From: Myxococcus fulvus
GTDB taxonomy: Bacteria; Myxococcota; Myxococcia; Myxococcales; Myxococcaceae
Reading direction: 5' to 3'
Length of the DNA: 64,000 nt
NCBI RefSeq assembly: GCF_900111765.1
Contig: NZ_FOIB01000007.1
Location: 557,704-621,703 of the forward strand
The notes beneath the pieces are model-generated. The model worked only from the letters and a program-made list of their open reading frames with translations. It was not told the DNA's origin and made no database searches. The position numbers and the translations under genes were made by a program. This document shows, one piece after another, positions 1 through 8,775 of the stretch. How positions within the stretch are numbered: position 1 is the first letter of the stretch; the number at the start of each line of letters is the position of its first letter.

Positions 1-562
1 CCTCCGTGCTCATCTTCTTGCGAAGCTTCTCTCGGGCCCTGAAGAGCCGGGCCATGATGGTGCCAGGGGCGCACCCGAGGATCTGGGCGATCTCCTTCGT
101 CGTGCGCTTCTGGACGTAGTAGAGCGCGAGGACTTCACGGTCATCGACGGAGAGCGTGGCCATGGCCTCCTCCAACGACTGGCGCTCCTCGCGGGCGATG
201 GCGCCCTCCTCCTGGGAGGCCTCGTTGCTGGGGAGCACCTCCTTCATGGGCTCCAGCTCCTCGGTGCGCACCTTGGTGCGGCGGCGGAGCAGGTCCAGAC
301 AGAGGTTGCGGGTGATGGCCAGCACCCAGAGGTCGAACGGGCGCGAGTCGTCGTACCGGTGGAGGTTCTGGTAGGCGCGCAGGAGCGCTTCCTGGGAGAC
401 CTCCGCGGCCTCGGCCTCGCTCTGCAGCAGCCGGAGCGCCAGGCCGTAGACCTGGCGCTGGACGCTGCGCACCAGGGACTCGAAGGCGGACGGATCTCCG
501 CGGCGGGCCGCCTGCACGTCGGCCTTCCAGGGGAGCGGGACGGCGTCGTCAGCCATCAGCAT
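1..562 (-). CDS. ECF-type RNA polymerase sigma factor (3' end cut by window)
   Basis: Visible product of about 187 residues beginning MLMADDAVPLPW. It directs RNA polymerase to a specific promoter set, usually under control of an anti-sigma factor. Region 2 is at roughly residues 15-85 (SFESLV-like start, EVSQEALLRAY, PFDLWVLAITRNLCLDLLRRR). A linker rich in Glu follows, then region 4 near residues 130-185 (LSVDDREVLALYYVQKRTTKEIAQILG, split here as LSVDDREVLALYY and TKEIAQILGCAPGTIMARL). It stays open to the left edge, so the C terminus and any anti-sigma gene downstream are outside the window. A start at 556 is equally possible. It lies 116 bp downstream of truD on the same strand. Family call is firm; the regulon is unknown. 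Confidence 0.9.
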   Translation of the reverse strand, partial: MLMADDAVPLPWKADVQAARRGDPSAFESLVRSVQRQVYGLALRLLQSEAEAAEVSQEALLRAYQNLHRYDDSRPFDLWVLAITRNLCLDLLRRRTKVRTEELEPMKEVLPSNEASQEEGAIAREERQSLEEAMATLSVDDREVLALYYVQKRTTKEIAQILGCAPGTIMARLFRAREKLRKKMSTE

Positions 563-678
563 CCCGATGGCGTGGGCGAGTGTCCCGGGAGCGTCGTCGA
601 GGGCAAGAGCGTTCACGCCTTGGTCTACGGTGTGCGCGCTCCCCCATTGCGTCCAGGTGTTTCATCGCCGTTGCAGAC

Positions 679-2376
679 TTATTTCTTTCGTGATTTCGGG
701 CGCTTGGCTTCGGTCTCCGCCCGGGCGACCTCGCGGGCGGCCTTGCGCTGGCGCTGCTTTTCACGGAAGCCGAGCGGGGCGGCAGGCTCCTGCTTGGGCT
801 TCGGCTCCGCCTCCGCCTGCTGGGCGAGCGAGCGACCCCGGGTCGGGGTCTCGGAGGCCTCGGCCGTGCTCTTGCGTCCGGGGCGGCTGGGGGCCTCGAT
901 TCCGGCCAGGCCTCGCCGCCCGGGGCGACTGGGGGCCTCGCTCTCGGCGGCGCCACGGCGGCTGGGCCGGCTGGGGGCCTCGCCGCGCGCGGGGGCACGG
1001 CGGTCCGAGGCGCGCGGACGCTCCTCGTCGAAGGAGGCCTCGGCGCGGCGGCCGGGGGCGCCGCGGGAGGTGGGGGCCCGGCGGCCGGTGCCGCGCTCCT
1101 CGCGGACGGGAGGGCCGCGGCGGCTGGAGGGGGCGCCCTCGGCCTGCTCCTGCTCGACGAGGTGCGCGCGCTGGGAGGCGCGGATCTCCTCCGCGGTGTC
1201 CTCGGCGTACTCGAAGTGGAACAGGCGCTTGACGACGAGCGTGGCGTACGCGCCCGGCGGCAGGGTGAAGGCGACGTTGACCTTGATGTTGTCCCGGTTC
1301 AGCTCGTCGCTCTGCGTGCGGCCGATGACCAGCTTGTGCGGGAAGGAGAGGACCGGACGCTCCTCGTGCTTGAAGAAGAGCATGCGCTCGGCCCCGGGGA
1401 TGACCAGGTCCGACAGCTTGAGCTTCTCGCGGCCGAGCACCCAGCGCACGGCGTCCTCGACCTTCGGATCCTTGAAGGTGCTGTTGGGCGCGAGCAGGGG
1501 GAAGGTCGCGTCGCGCAGCACGCGCAGCGTCTCCGGATCCGCGTCCTTGTGGAACAGGAGCGAGCCGGCCTGGTAGCGCATGGGGAACAGCGACTCGCGC
1601 GGCAGCAAGAGCTGCAGATAGCGCCGCACGCCCTCGTTCCAGAGGTAGCTCTGGTAGGTGAACAGCTGCATCGCGCGGTAGTCCGCGTCGATCTGCAGGA
1701 AGGCGCGGGTGAAGTCCTTGGGCTCCTCGCGCAGCGAGCGCAGGACGCGGTGATACTTCTTGGTCCCCTCGAAGGGGACGCGCGCGTCCCAGTGGCCCCA
1801 GTTGTCGCGCCAGAAGGCCTTCACCTTGGCGTCCTCGGAGCGGTCCAGCTCCGACGGCTTGGCCAGGTAGTTGTGCAGCGCCGCCTCGAAGTCGCCCCGG
1901 ATGAGGTCCTTGGCGATGAAGCCCTGCCCGTGCTTGAGCGAGCCGAAGCGCTGGCTGTCGAAGTAGTTGATGACGCCCAGGCGGTTCACCTCGGCGGCCG
2001 CCACGTTGAGGGGGCCCAGGGAGGACTCCTGCAGGGCTCGCACCGTCACGGAGAAGCGGTTGGACGTGATGTTCGCCGAGGACAGGGCCTTGTTCGTCCG
2101 GCCCAGGTACTTCAGGCGGAGGTCCGGCTCCTGCATGTCCACGTCGGCGCCGTCCACGGCGATGAGCTGCTCGGTGCGGCCCTGCTTGTCCTTCAGGCCG
2201 CAATAGCTGATGGAGCCCGGCTTGAGACCGAACGCGTCCCGCAGGCGTGCCACGGCGTCGAACGTGGACAGCTTCTGCTTGTCCATCAGGTAGACGCGGA
2301 AACGCCCGGAGGCGACTTCATCGAAGCGGTAGGATTCCTTGACGCTGAAGTCTTCGGGCTTCTGTTTGATTCGCAC
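679..2376 (-). CDS. truD: tRNA pseudouridine(13) synthase TruD with long basic C-terminal tail
   Basis: 565 aa, GTG start preceded by TAAGGGGGG. TruD isomerises U13 of certain tRNAs to pseudouridine in the cytoplasm. The N terminus reads IKQKPEDFSVKE, typical of TruD, and the catalytic Asp is D63 in GLKDKQGRTEQ. The TruD-specific insertion domain continues to about residue 390. From about residue 400 to the end there is a low-complexity tail rich in Arg, Ala, Pro, Ser and Glu, with near-repeats such as EAPSRPGRRG. The tail makes the protein about 165 residues longer than a core TruD and probably adds nonspecific RNA or ribosome binding (inference). It is divergent from the cyclase gene across a G-rich intergenic region. 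Confidence 0.92.
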   Translation of the reverse strand: MRIKQKPEDFSVKESYRFDEVASGRFRVYLMDKQKLSTFDAVARLRDAFGLKPGSISYCGLKDKQGRTEQLIAVDGADVDMQEPDLRLKYLGRTNKALSSANITSNRFSVTVRALQESSLGPLNVAAAEVNRLGVINYFDSQRFGSLKHGQGFIAKDLIRGDFEAALHNYLAKPSELDRSEDAKVKAFWRDNWGHWDARVPFEGTKKYHRVLRSLREEPKDFTRAFLQIDADYRAMQLFTYQSYLWNEGVRRYLQLLLPRESLFPMRYQAGSLLFHKDADPETLRVLRDATFPLLAPNSTFKDPKVEDAVRWVLGREKLKLSDLVIPGAERMLFFKHEERPVLSFPHKLVIGRTQSDELNRDNIKVNVAFTLPPGAYATLVVKRLFHFEYAEDTAEEIRASQRAHLVEQEQAEGAPSSRRGPPVREERGTGRRAPTSRGAPGRRAEASFDEERPRASDRRAPARGEAPSRPSRRGAAESEAPSRPGRRGLAGIEAPSRPGRKSTAEASETPTRGRSLAQQAEAEPKPKQEPAAPLGFREKQRQRKAAREVARAETEAKRPKSRKK

Positions 2377-2413
2377 GGGCCCCCCTTACCAGTGTGGGCC
2401 CTGGGAGAGAAGC

Positions 2414-2460
2414 GGGGCGGAGGGCGGGGAGGCCAGGGGAGGGGGTGGGGTGGGGGTGGG
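2414..2460 (+). other. G-run cluster with strong G-quadruplex potential in a divergent promoter region
   Basis: Between the divergent starts of truD (2376) and the cyclase gene (2602), the + strand carries eight runs of three or more G in 47 nt: 2414-2417, 2422-2424, 2426-2429, 2436-2439, 2441-2445, 2447-2450, 2452-2456 and 2458-2460. Several loops are a single base. This greatly exceeds the usual four-run quadruplex rule. It would lie in the leader or non-template strand of the cyclase gene and in the template strand of the truD leader. That it folds or regulates is inference. Confidence 0.6.
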
Positions 2461-2601
2461 CGGAGCTGACGCGCCGTCCCAGGAGCGGGACCCTGACCGG
2501 CCGTGCAGCCCTCCGGAGGGGGCCCTGGTCGGCCAGCGCCACCCAACGTTCCCCGCTTGCCGAGCGGCTCTGGTAGTGTCCGGGCCGGTGAGGATTCGCG
2601 C

Positions 2602-4260
2602 GTGAGCCAGGTTCCCGCCCCATTCGCTCCGAAATCCGGGCAGCAGCTTCGAGGCCCCCGGCTGACCGGGCGCTTCGCGGACGGCACTCTGGGGGAGTTC
2701 CCCCTGGGGCCGTTGACGTCGCTCGGCCGTCATCCGTCCAACACGCTGCGCCTGGTGGACCGCGAGGTCTCCAAGGAGCACGCGACCATCGAGAAGGTGG
2801 GCAAGGACTTCGTCCTCAAGGACCTGGGGTCCTCGAACGGGACGTTCGTCAACGGCAAGCGGGTGAAGGAGCTGCGGCTGAAGGACGGGGACGAGATTGC
2901 CCTGGGCTCCTCGCGGCTCATCTTCCACAGCGGCGAGCAGCCGGCGGTCCCCGCGCCCGCGGCGCCCGGCGTGACGGTGGTGGCGCAGTCGGTGTCCATG
3001 CCCGCGTTCCTGGCGCAGATGGACCAGGTGCCGCAGAACTTCCGTCCGGTGGACCAGATGACGGACGGCGAGGCGCTGCGCCGCGACTACGAGAAGCTGC
3101 GCATCGCGCACGAGTTCCACCGGCAGGTGAGCACGCAGGGCAGCCAGACGGGCCTGTTCGAGCAGATCCTCAAGGTGGCCTTCCAGCTGCTCGCGGCGGA
3201 CCACGGCGTCATCCTGAAGGTGGCCGGGGACGGGGAGTTCATCCCGGCGGCGGTGCACCACCGCACGGGCAAGCCGGTCAACGTCATGCTGTCCGACACG
3301 GTGCTCAAGCGCGTGGTGGAGACGGGCAAGGCGGTGCTGACGGCGGACGCCATCATCGACGAGCGCTTCTCCGCGGCGGAGAGCATCGTGGCGCAGGGCA
3401 TCCGCTCGGCCATGGCGGTGCCGCTGATGGTGAACTCCAAGATTCAAGCGGTGCTCTTCCTGGACAGCCGCCAGCAGATCAACGCCTTCTCGGAGAAGGA
3501 CCTGAACATCCTCTCCGGCATCGCCTCGCAGGCGAGCATCGCGCTGGAGAACGCGGCCCTGGGCGAGCAGATCCGCGCGGAGGCGGTGACGCGCGCGGAG
3601 CTGAGCCGCTTCCTGTCCAAGGCGGTGGCGGACGCGGTGATCTCCGGTGAGACGGAGGACCTGCGGCAGAGCCGGCTGGCGGAGGTGAGCTGCCTGTTCG
3701 CGGACATCCGCGGCTTCACGACCATCTCCGAGAACGAGTCGCCGCAGGAAGTGGTGTCGATGCTCAACGCGTTCTTCACGGCGATGGCGGACGTGGTGTT
3801 CCGCTACGAGGGGAACCTGGACAAGTTCATCGGCGACTGCGTGATGGCGGTGTGGGGTCCTCCGCTGTCGCATCCGGACGACGCGGCGCGGGCGGTGCGG
3901 GCGGCGCTGGAGATGCAGGAGGCGGTGGATCAGATCAACCGCAACCGCGTGGCGGCCGGCAAGGCGCCCATCGAGGTGGGCATCGGCATCAACACGGGCC
4001 AGGCGGTCGTCGGCTACATGGGCAGCGCGGAGCGGCACGAGTTCACGGCCATCGGCGACACGGTGAACACGGCCTCGCGGTTGTGCGGCATGGCCAAGAG
4101 CGGCGAGGTGCTCGCGTCGGAGTCGACGGTGCGCAGGTCCGGCGCCGGCTTCGACGTGGAGGAGCTGCCGGCGATGCAGGTCAAGGGCAAGGAGAAGGCC
4201 GTCCCCACCTACCGCGTCCATGGCGTGGAACATACGACTGCCGCCTCCCCGCGCCGATGA
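2602..4260 (+). CDS. FHA-GAF-class III adenylate cyclase
   Basis: 552 aa from GTG 2602, chosen because AGG lies 8 nt upstream; a GTG at 2578 and an ATG at 2503 are in-frame alternatives. An FHA domain spans about residues 38-112 (GRHPSN, SSNGTFVNG), which binds phosphothreonine. A GAF domain spans about 165-320, and a class III cyclase domain about 350-533. The metal-binding Asp residues are seen in LFADIRGFT and FIGDCVMAVWG. The Lys of NLDKFIGD and the Asp of AIGDTVNTASRL are the pair expected for ATP rather than GTP. No membrane segment is seen, so it is likely a cytosolic cAMP producer tuned by a ligand and by phosphoprotein binding. Its stop overlaps the start of the following kinase gene. 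Confidence 0.9.
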   Translation: MSQVPAPFAPKSGQQLRGPRLTGRFADGTLGEFPLGPLTSLGRHPSNTLRLVDREVSKEHATIEKVGKDFVLKDLGSSNGTFVNGKRVKELRLKDGDEIALGSSRLIFHSGEQPAVPAPAAPGVTVVAQSVSMPAFLAQMDQVPQNFRPVDQMTDGEALRRDYEKLRIAHEFHRQVSTQGSQTGLFEQILKVAFQLLAADHGVILKVAGDGEFIPAAVHHRTGKPVNVMLSDTVLKRVVETGKAVLTADAIIDERFSAAESIVAQGIRSAMAVPLMVNSKIQAVLFLDSRQQINAFSEKDLNILSGIASQASIALENAALGEQIRAEAVTRAELSRFLSKAVADAVISGETEDLRQSRLAEVSCLFADIRGFTTISENESPQEVVSMLNAFFTAMADVVFRYEGNLDKFIGDCVMAVWGPPLSHPDDAARAVRAALEMQEAVDQINRNRVAAGKAPIEVGIGINTGQAVVGYMGSAERHEFTAIGDTVNTASRLCGMAKSGEVLASESTVRRSGAGFDVEELPAMQVKGKEKAVPTYRVHGVEHTTAASPRR

Positions 4261-7073
4261 CGACGACCCAGGAGTGTCCCAACTGCGGGACCCAACATGA
4301 CACCCGGGTCTATGTCAGCGGGCAGAAGCTGACGTGCCGTTGTGGCATCCGCTTCGAGGTGCGTCGTCAGGACGTGGGCGGCGCGAAGCCGGGCGGGTCT
4401 GTGCACTCGAACATCACGTTCGCGCCGCACCGGGCGCAGGTGCCGAACGAGCACTCGCGCGACACGGTGGTCCCGGGGCTGGGCGGGGAGGACCGCGTGT
4501 CGCGGAGCCCCGGCTATGCGAATGGCGGGGCGTTGCGGGATGCGTCCGCGGGGTCGAGCGGAATCGATTGGAGTGAGGAGCCTGAGCCCGGCTCGTCGAG
4601 GGTCGGCGCGGCTCCGAGTGGTATCGCGAGGGCGGGTGCCTCGTGGGTGGGTGGGACGTCCGCGGCCGGCGTGGCGTCGGGCTCCGAGGCGCGAGCGCGC
4701 CTGGGCGCCGCTGTGAGCGCGGGCGGTGACGCCGCGTCAGTGGGCCCGGTGGCGCGCGTGGACGCGTCTTCGGGTGTGGCCGACATGAGAGACGTGGAAT
4801 CGTCGGGGGATGCGGCGCTGGGACCTGGCGCCGCCGCGCGCGACAGTGGTGTGGAGGTGTCCTTCGGGGACACGGATGTGCCCGGCCTGCGGGTGACGGG
4901 GACCGCCATGGAGTCCTCACCGGGCGGCGTCGCGCTGCCGGGCGTGAGCGTGGGTGGCGATGCGTCCGCGCATGGCGCGGTGTCCCCGGGTGCGACGTTC
5001 GGCGTGGCCCTGGTGAATGGCGGGGCGTCGCCGAACGCGGCGGGTATCCGCGATGCGTCCGCGCAGGGCGTGGCGTTTCCGGGCGCGCCGTTCGGCGTGG
5101 CCCTTCCGGGTGTCCGCGCGGGGGGCGATGTGCCTGTGCAGGGTGTGAGTGCTTCGGACGCATCGGGCGGAGGAGACGGCCCGGGCAACGGCCCGCCGGG
5201 CGTCCCGCAGTCCTCGAACGCGTCGGGTGGAGTCGGCCCGAATGGCGTGGCGCTGCCGTCTTCGACGCCGGGGACGGATGTGCCCGTGGACGCGACGGTG
5301 GTTCGCTCGACGCGGCCGACCGGACGTGGCGACGCGGACTCGGACCTGGACATCCACTCGGTGGAGACGTTCGTGGCGGCGGCGCGGGTGACGCTGCCGG
5401 GCTTCGAGCTGAAGGAGTTGCTGGGGCGCGGCGGCATGGGCGAGGTGTGGCTCGCGCGCCAGACGTCGCTGGGCCGGACGGTGGCGGTGAAGCTGCTCCC
5501 GCCGAAGCTGGCGAAGGACCCGGAGTTCGTGGCGCGGTTCGAGAAGGAGGCCACGGCGCTGGCCGCCCTCAACCACCCGAACATCGTGCAGATCATCGAC
5601 CGGGGCGTGGCCGGTGAGCACTACTACTTCGTGATGGAGTTCGTGGAGGGCCGCTCGCTGCGCGAGGCCATCTCCACCGGCTCGCTGACGCCGCAGCAGG
5701 GCCTGAAGCTGATGCTCCAGGCGGCGCGCGCCATCGAGTGCGCGCACGACAAGGACATCATCCACCGCGACCTCAAGCCGGAGAACATCCTGCTGGACGG
5801 GCGCGGCAACGTGAAGGTGGCGGACTTCGGTCTCGCCGGCATCCGTCAGTCCGAGGCCCGGCTGCAGCTCACCGCGACGGCGGTGGCCATGGGCACGCTC
5901 AACTACATGGCCCCCGAGCAGCGGCGCGACGCGAAGAGCGTGGACGGCCGCGCGGACCTGTTCTCGTTGGGCGTGGTCCTCTACGAACTGCTCACCGGGG
6001 AGCTCCCCCTGGGGCGCTTCAAGCTGCCGTCCAAGCGGGTGCCGGGGCTGGACCCGCGCGTGGACCACATCATCGACCGGCTGCTGGAGACGGACCCCGA
6101 GGCGCGCTACGCGAAGGCCACGGAGCTGTGCGAGGCGCTGGAGCTGCTGGTCGCCTCGACGTCCGCGCCGAACCAGACGACCCGGCCGATGCATCCGATC
6201 GAGGGGCGTCGCAGGTCGACGAGTCAGATCACCCGCAAGCTGCGGACCGGGTGGCGTCGGGTGCGTGCCGGCCTGTCGGTGGTGGGTGGGCTCGCGGTGC
6301 TGGGCCTCGGCGCGCGGTGGGTCAACCGGCAGATGCCCGAGAAGCCGAACCCGCCGAACACGTATACGGAGACGTACTCCACGGCGACCCTGGTGGAGGC
6401 GACGACCGCGGACGGCGAGTCGCGCTTCGAGGTGTCCTTCGACGACAAGGGCCCCGAGGAGCTCAACCTCCACAGCGGCCTGTGGAAGATCGAAGGCGGA
6501 CAGCTCCGCGCGTGGCAGGGCGGTCAGGATGCCGGTGGGCGGCGGCTGGTGCCGCGCGCCTACGTGGCGACGCGCTACTTCGCGGCGGACCACTTCGACG
6601 CGTCGGTGATGATGGACGTGAAGCCGCTCGGGGACGAGTACCCGCCGGACGAGCCCGACTCGCAGCACTACGGCGAGCTGTCCTTCCGCATCCGGGACCT
6701 CCAGGTGTCGGCCTTCGCGATTCCGGAGGTCGGCATGCGCCTGGCGTGGCGCTACTTCGCCGAGGACGGACAGGAGATCGTGGGCAACAGCGCGCAGGAC
6801 ACAGACGGGCTCGTCGAGGACGAGATGCCGCTGCCCGACCGGGGGCCCTACCAGGTGCGCCTGAAGCTCAGCCGCGTGAAGGGCGGTGTGCTCGCGGAGG
6901 GGTTCCTCGGACGGCAGCGCTTCGCCCGCAAGCTGCTGCCCGGGCTGGAGAACCGCGTCGCCAAGGTGGCAGTGGGATGCCGCAACCTCGCCTGCACGTT
7001 CGATGACCTGAAGGTGAAGGGACAGCTCCGCGAGCAGCCGCTGCGCCGTGCCTCCGCGGGCCAGGAGCAGTAG
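4257..7073 (+). CDS. Membrane-anchored Ser/Thr protein kinase with N-terminal zinc ribbon
   Basis: 938 aa. The ATG at 4257 overlaps the cyclase stop (ATGA), implying translational coupling. Residues 1-35 hold a CPNC...CRC zinc-ribbon-like motif. Residues about 90-370 are a low-complexity Gly/Ala/Val/Ser/Pro region with imperfect repeats (variants of GVALPGV and FGVALP). The kinase domain is at about 380-625, with glycine loop GRGGMGEVW, Lys in VAVKLL, HRDLKPEN, and DFG in VADFGLAG. A transmembrane segment follows near 670-690 (LSVVGGLAVLGLG). The C-terminal 240 residues outside the membrane look like a concanavalin/DUF1080-type beta sandwich (CTFDDLKVKG), a possible sensor. It probably phosphorylates cytosolic partners, plausibly including the FHA-bearing cyclase upstream; that partner is inferred. 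Confidence 0.93.
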   Translation: MTTTQECPNCGTQHDTRVYVSGQKLTCRCGIRFEVRRQDVGGAKPGGSVHSNITFAPHRAQVPNEHSRDTVVPGLGGEDRVSRSPGYANGGALRDASAGSSGIDWSEEPEPGSSRVGAAPSGIARAGASWVGGTSAAGVASGSEARARLGAAVSAGGDAASVGPVARVDASSGVADMRDVESSGDAALGPGAAARDSGVEVSFGDTDVPGLRVTGTAMESSPGGVALPGVSVGGDASAHGAVSPGATFGVALVNGGASPNAAGIRDASAQGVAFPGAPFGVALPGVRAGGDVPVQGVSASDASGGGDGPGNGPPGVPQSSNASGGVGPNGVALPSSTPGTDVPVDATVVRSTRPTGRGDADSDLDIHSVETFVAAARVTLPGFELKELLGRGGMGEVWLARQTSLGRTVAVKLLPPKLAKDPEFVARFEKEATALAALNHPNIVQIIDRGVAGEHYYFVMEFVEGRSLREAISTGSLTPQQGLKLMLQAARAIECAHDKDIIHRDLKPENILLDGRGNVKVADFGLAGIRQSEARLQLTATAVAMGTLNYMAPEQRRDAKSVDGRADLFSLGVVLYELLTGELPLGRFKLPSKRVPGLDPRVDHIIDRLLETDPEARYAKATELCEALELLVASTSAPNQTTRPMHPIEGRRRSTSQITRKLRTGWRRVRAGLSVVGGLAVLGLGARWVNRQMPEKPNPPNTYTETYSTATLVEATTADGESRFEVSFDDKGPEELNLHSGLWKIEGGQLRAWQGGQDAGGRRLVPRAYVATRYFAADHFDASVMMDVKPLGDEYPPDEPDSQHYGELSFRIRDLQVSAFAIPEVGMRLAWRYFAEDGQEIVGNSAQDTDGLVEDEMPLPDRGPYQVRLKLSRVKGGVLAEGFLGRQRFARKLLPGLENRVAKVAVGCRNLACTFDDLKVKGQLREQPLRRASAGQEQ

Positions 7074-7112
7074 CGGGTTCAGCGGTCTGAGCCGCCTCGA
7101 GGGTGGGGCGGA

Positions 7113-7131
7113 AGGAGCAGGTTCGGCTCCT
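7113..7131. terminator. Weak hairpin between convergent genes
   Basis: A perfect 6-bp inverted repeat, AGGAGC and GCTCCT, surrounds a 7-nt loop just past the kinase stop and touching the stop codon of the facing small gene. There is no T-tract. It is a possible bidirectional terminator only. Confidence 0.3.
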
Positions 7132-7412
7132 CACGTGGACAGCTCATCCGAAATCAGGCGAAGCATCGCGGCGGCACGGTCGAGATCCACGGACGATGCT
7201 CGATCCGGCTGTGCTCGCAGCTTGTGCAACTCGGCCAGGTCATCGTCGAGCGAACCCACCGACAACTCGGGTTGCTTCGTCATGTCGACCCATTCCGGGC
7301 TCGGCACATTCCAGTAGGAGTCGTGCTTCCCGGTTTCGATCTTCTCGATGCCCCGCGAACGTGCGAGGGCGAGAAGTCGAGAGATGCATTGCTCCAACTC
7401 CTCGATGGTCAC
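7131..7412 (-). CDS. Small hypothetical protein
   Basis: 93 aa from GTG 7412, chosen because GGAGG sits 6 nt upstream; an in-frame ATG at 7466 has no such site. I do not recognise the family. The protein is soluble and acidic, with no signal peptide or membrane segment. It is probably two helical stretches (TIEELEQCISRLLALARSRG and DLDRAAAMLRLISDEL) around a loop with an aromatic motif (SYWNVPSPEWVDM). It is convergent with the kinase gene. Size and composition would fit an immunity protein or a small adaptor, but nothing here proves it. Confidence 0.6.
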   Translation of the reverse strand: MTIEELEQCISRLLALARSRGIEKIETGKHDSYWNVPSPEWVDMTKQPELSVGSLDDDLAELHKLRAQPDRASSVDLDRAAAMLRLISDELST

Positions 7413-7517
7413 TGGCCGCCTCCGAGCAACTCGATGGCTCGACGCGCAGGAACTTGAGCGCGGCAAGCTCCGGCTCAGGGTAGCTCATTCCCCGTGGTGA
7501 CCCGTGATGAGGTGCGT

Positions 7518-8501
7518 TCAAGTCGAGTGGTCGAGGATGTCCCAGTAGATTTCGAGCCGCAGGGCCGCGGAGAGGCCTCGAGCGCTCAGCGAAGGCGACA
7601 GCTGTGAGAACCGCGCGGCGCCCTCGGCGCCGACGTGCAGGAAGTTCCACTGCCACCAGGCGCTCACGCCCACCTCATGCTCGCGGAACGAGCCCCGCGT
7701 GAGCTCGTGCCCGTACCGGTAGCCCAGGCGGAGGTAGGGGAAGTCCAGGGCGTGGAGTGGGACGGCCGAGACCCCCGACTCCAGCAGCCCCATATCTCCG
7801 GGACCATTGACTTGCGTGTGGACGTAGCGCGTGTGGACCGTCAGGGGGAGCTTCCCGAAGGGCACGAACCACCATGTCAGCGCGGGAGCGACGGCGCCGA
7901 TGCCCCTGTCGCCAAGAACGGTGGGCGTGAGCTGGGAAGCGAAGCCGCGGCCCTCGTTGGCCTCGACGTCGAGGCTCGCGACGGACGGCATGAAGCTCCA
8001 CGGCGCGGGGAGCGCGACCGAAGCCCCCGTGCCCGCGGACCAGGCGGTGCGGCCTGGGTCGCCGGGGTCCAGGGCTGGAGCCGAATCGCTCCGCGAGACG
8101 GAGAGGCGTCCGCGGAGCATCACGTCCGACAGCAGCTTCTGTTGGAGCTCCGCGTGGGCGAATCGGCCCCCGTAGGAGATGTCGGGTGCGGCCTCGGGGC
8201 GCAGCTTCTGATGCGCGAGCCCCGCGCGGACGTCGACATGGTTGTAGAGATTCGCCGCGGGATGCGGAGAGGCGCACATCTCACCGGGGCCCTCGGAGCA
8301 GTACGGCAGGATGCAGCCGACGCCCTTGGGGGTGCAGATGCCACAGCTGTCGTTGCAGCACGTCTCATCCGTCTCGCAGTAGCTGGCACCACATCGAGTC
8401 CTCGCCGCGCAGGCCCACTGCGAGCACGACATGAGCATGAGGAGGAGCAGACCGAGCCGCCTCCATGGGGCGCGAGTGGGGGAGGATGGGTGTGGACTCA
8501 C
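7518..8501 (-). CDS. Hypothetical secreted protein with Cys-rich N-terminal domain
   Basis: 327 aa. The N terminus has Arg residues, then a hydrophobic stretch LGLLLLMLMSCSQWACA, indicating export and possibly lipidation at the first Cys. Residues about 35-80 form a Cys-rich module (CGASYCETDETCCNDSCGIC). The remaining 240 residues alternate polar and hydrophobic positions with many aromatics (ALTWWFVPFG, YLRLGYRYGHEL, WWQWNFLHVG), compatible with an outer-membrane beta barrel. It ends in IYWDILDHST rather than a terminal Phe. Function unknown. It is divergent from the membrane protein gene at 8776. Confidence 0.75.
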   Translation of the reverse strand: MSPHPSSPTRAPWRRLGLLLLMLMSCSQWACAARTRCGASYCETDETCCNDSCGICTPKGVGCILPYCSEGPGEMCASPHPAANLYNHVDVRAGLAHQKLRPEAAPDISYGGRFAHAELQQKLLSDVMLRGRLSVSRSDSAPALDPGDPGRTAWSAGTGASVALPAPWSFMPSVASLDVEANEGRGFASQLTPTVLGDRGIGAVAPALTWWFVPFGKLPLTVHTRYVHTQVNGPGDMGLLESGVSAVPLHALDFPYLRLGYRYGHELTRGSFREHEVGVSAWWQWNFLHVGAEGAARFSQLSPSLSARGLSAALRLEIYWDILDHST

Positions 8502-8613
8502 GAGATGTCGGCTCCTGTTCTTCCCGGGCGTGGGAGGGCGGCAGGAGAGCGGACCGGCCCCGACGGGGCGTCATGGAATCCTCACGTTTCCAACACTTCC
8601 TTCGCACGACCCG

Positions 8614-8630
8614 GCCGGACGCCGTCCGGC
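8614..8630. promoter_or_regulatory. Palindrome in divergent intergenic region
   Basis: A perfect palindrome with 8-bp arms, GCCGGACG and CGTCCGGC, around one central base lies about midway between the divergent starts at 8501 and 8776. It could be an operator. In such GC-rich DNA a chance occurrence is possible. Confidence 0.25.
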
Positions 8631-8775
8631 GGAGGGCGGTTCGCGCGGCACCTGTCAGGCGCCAGACGGGGTGAGACCCCGGGCGGCCTTGCGCGAGCCT
8701 GTCCGGCGCACCACCTTCCCTCGGTATCCGGGGTCTGGCGTGGAGCGGGCCCTGTTCGTGCGGCCGGGGGACGGG

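Noticed and set aside
4560..5330. Repeat-like DNA inside the kinase gene, considered as a CRISPR or mobile repeat
   Set aside because: The repeats are imperfect, irregularly spaced, in frame, and encode a Gly/Ala/Val/Ser/Pro-rich protein segment.
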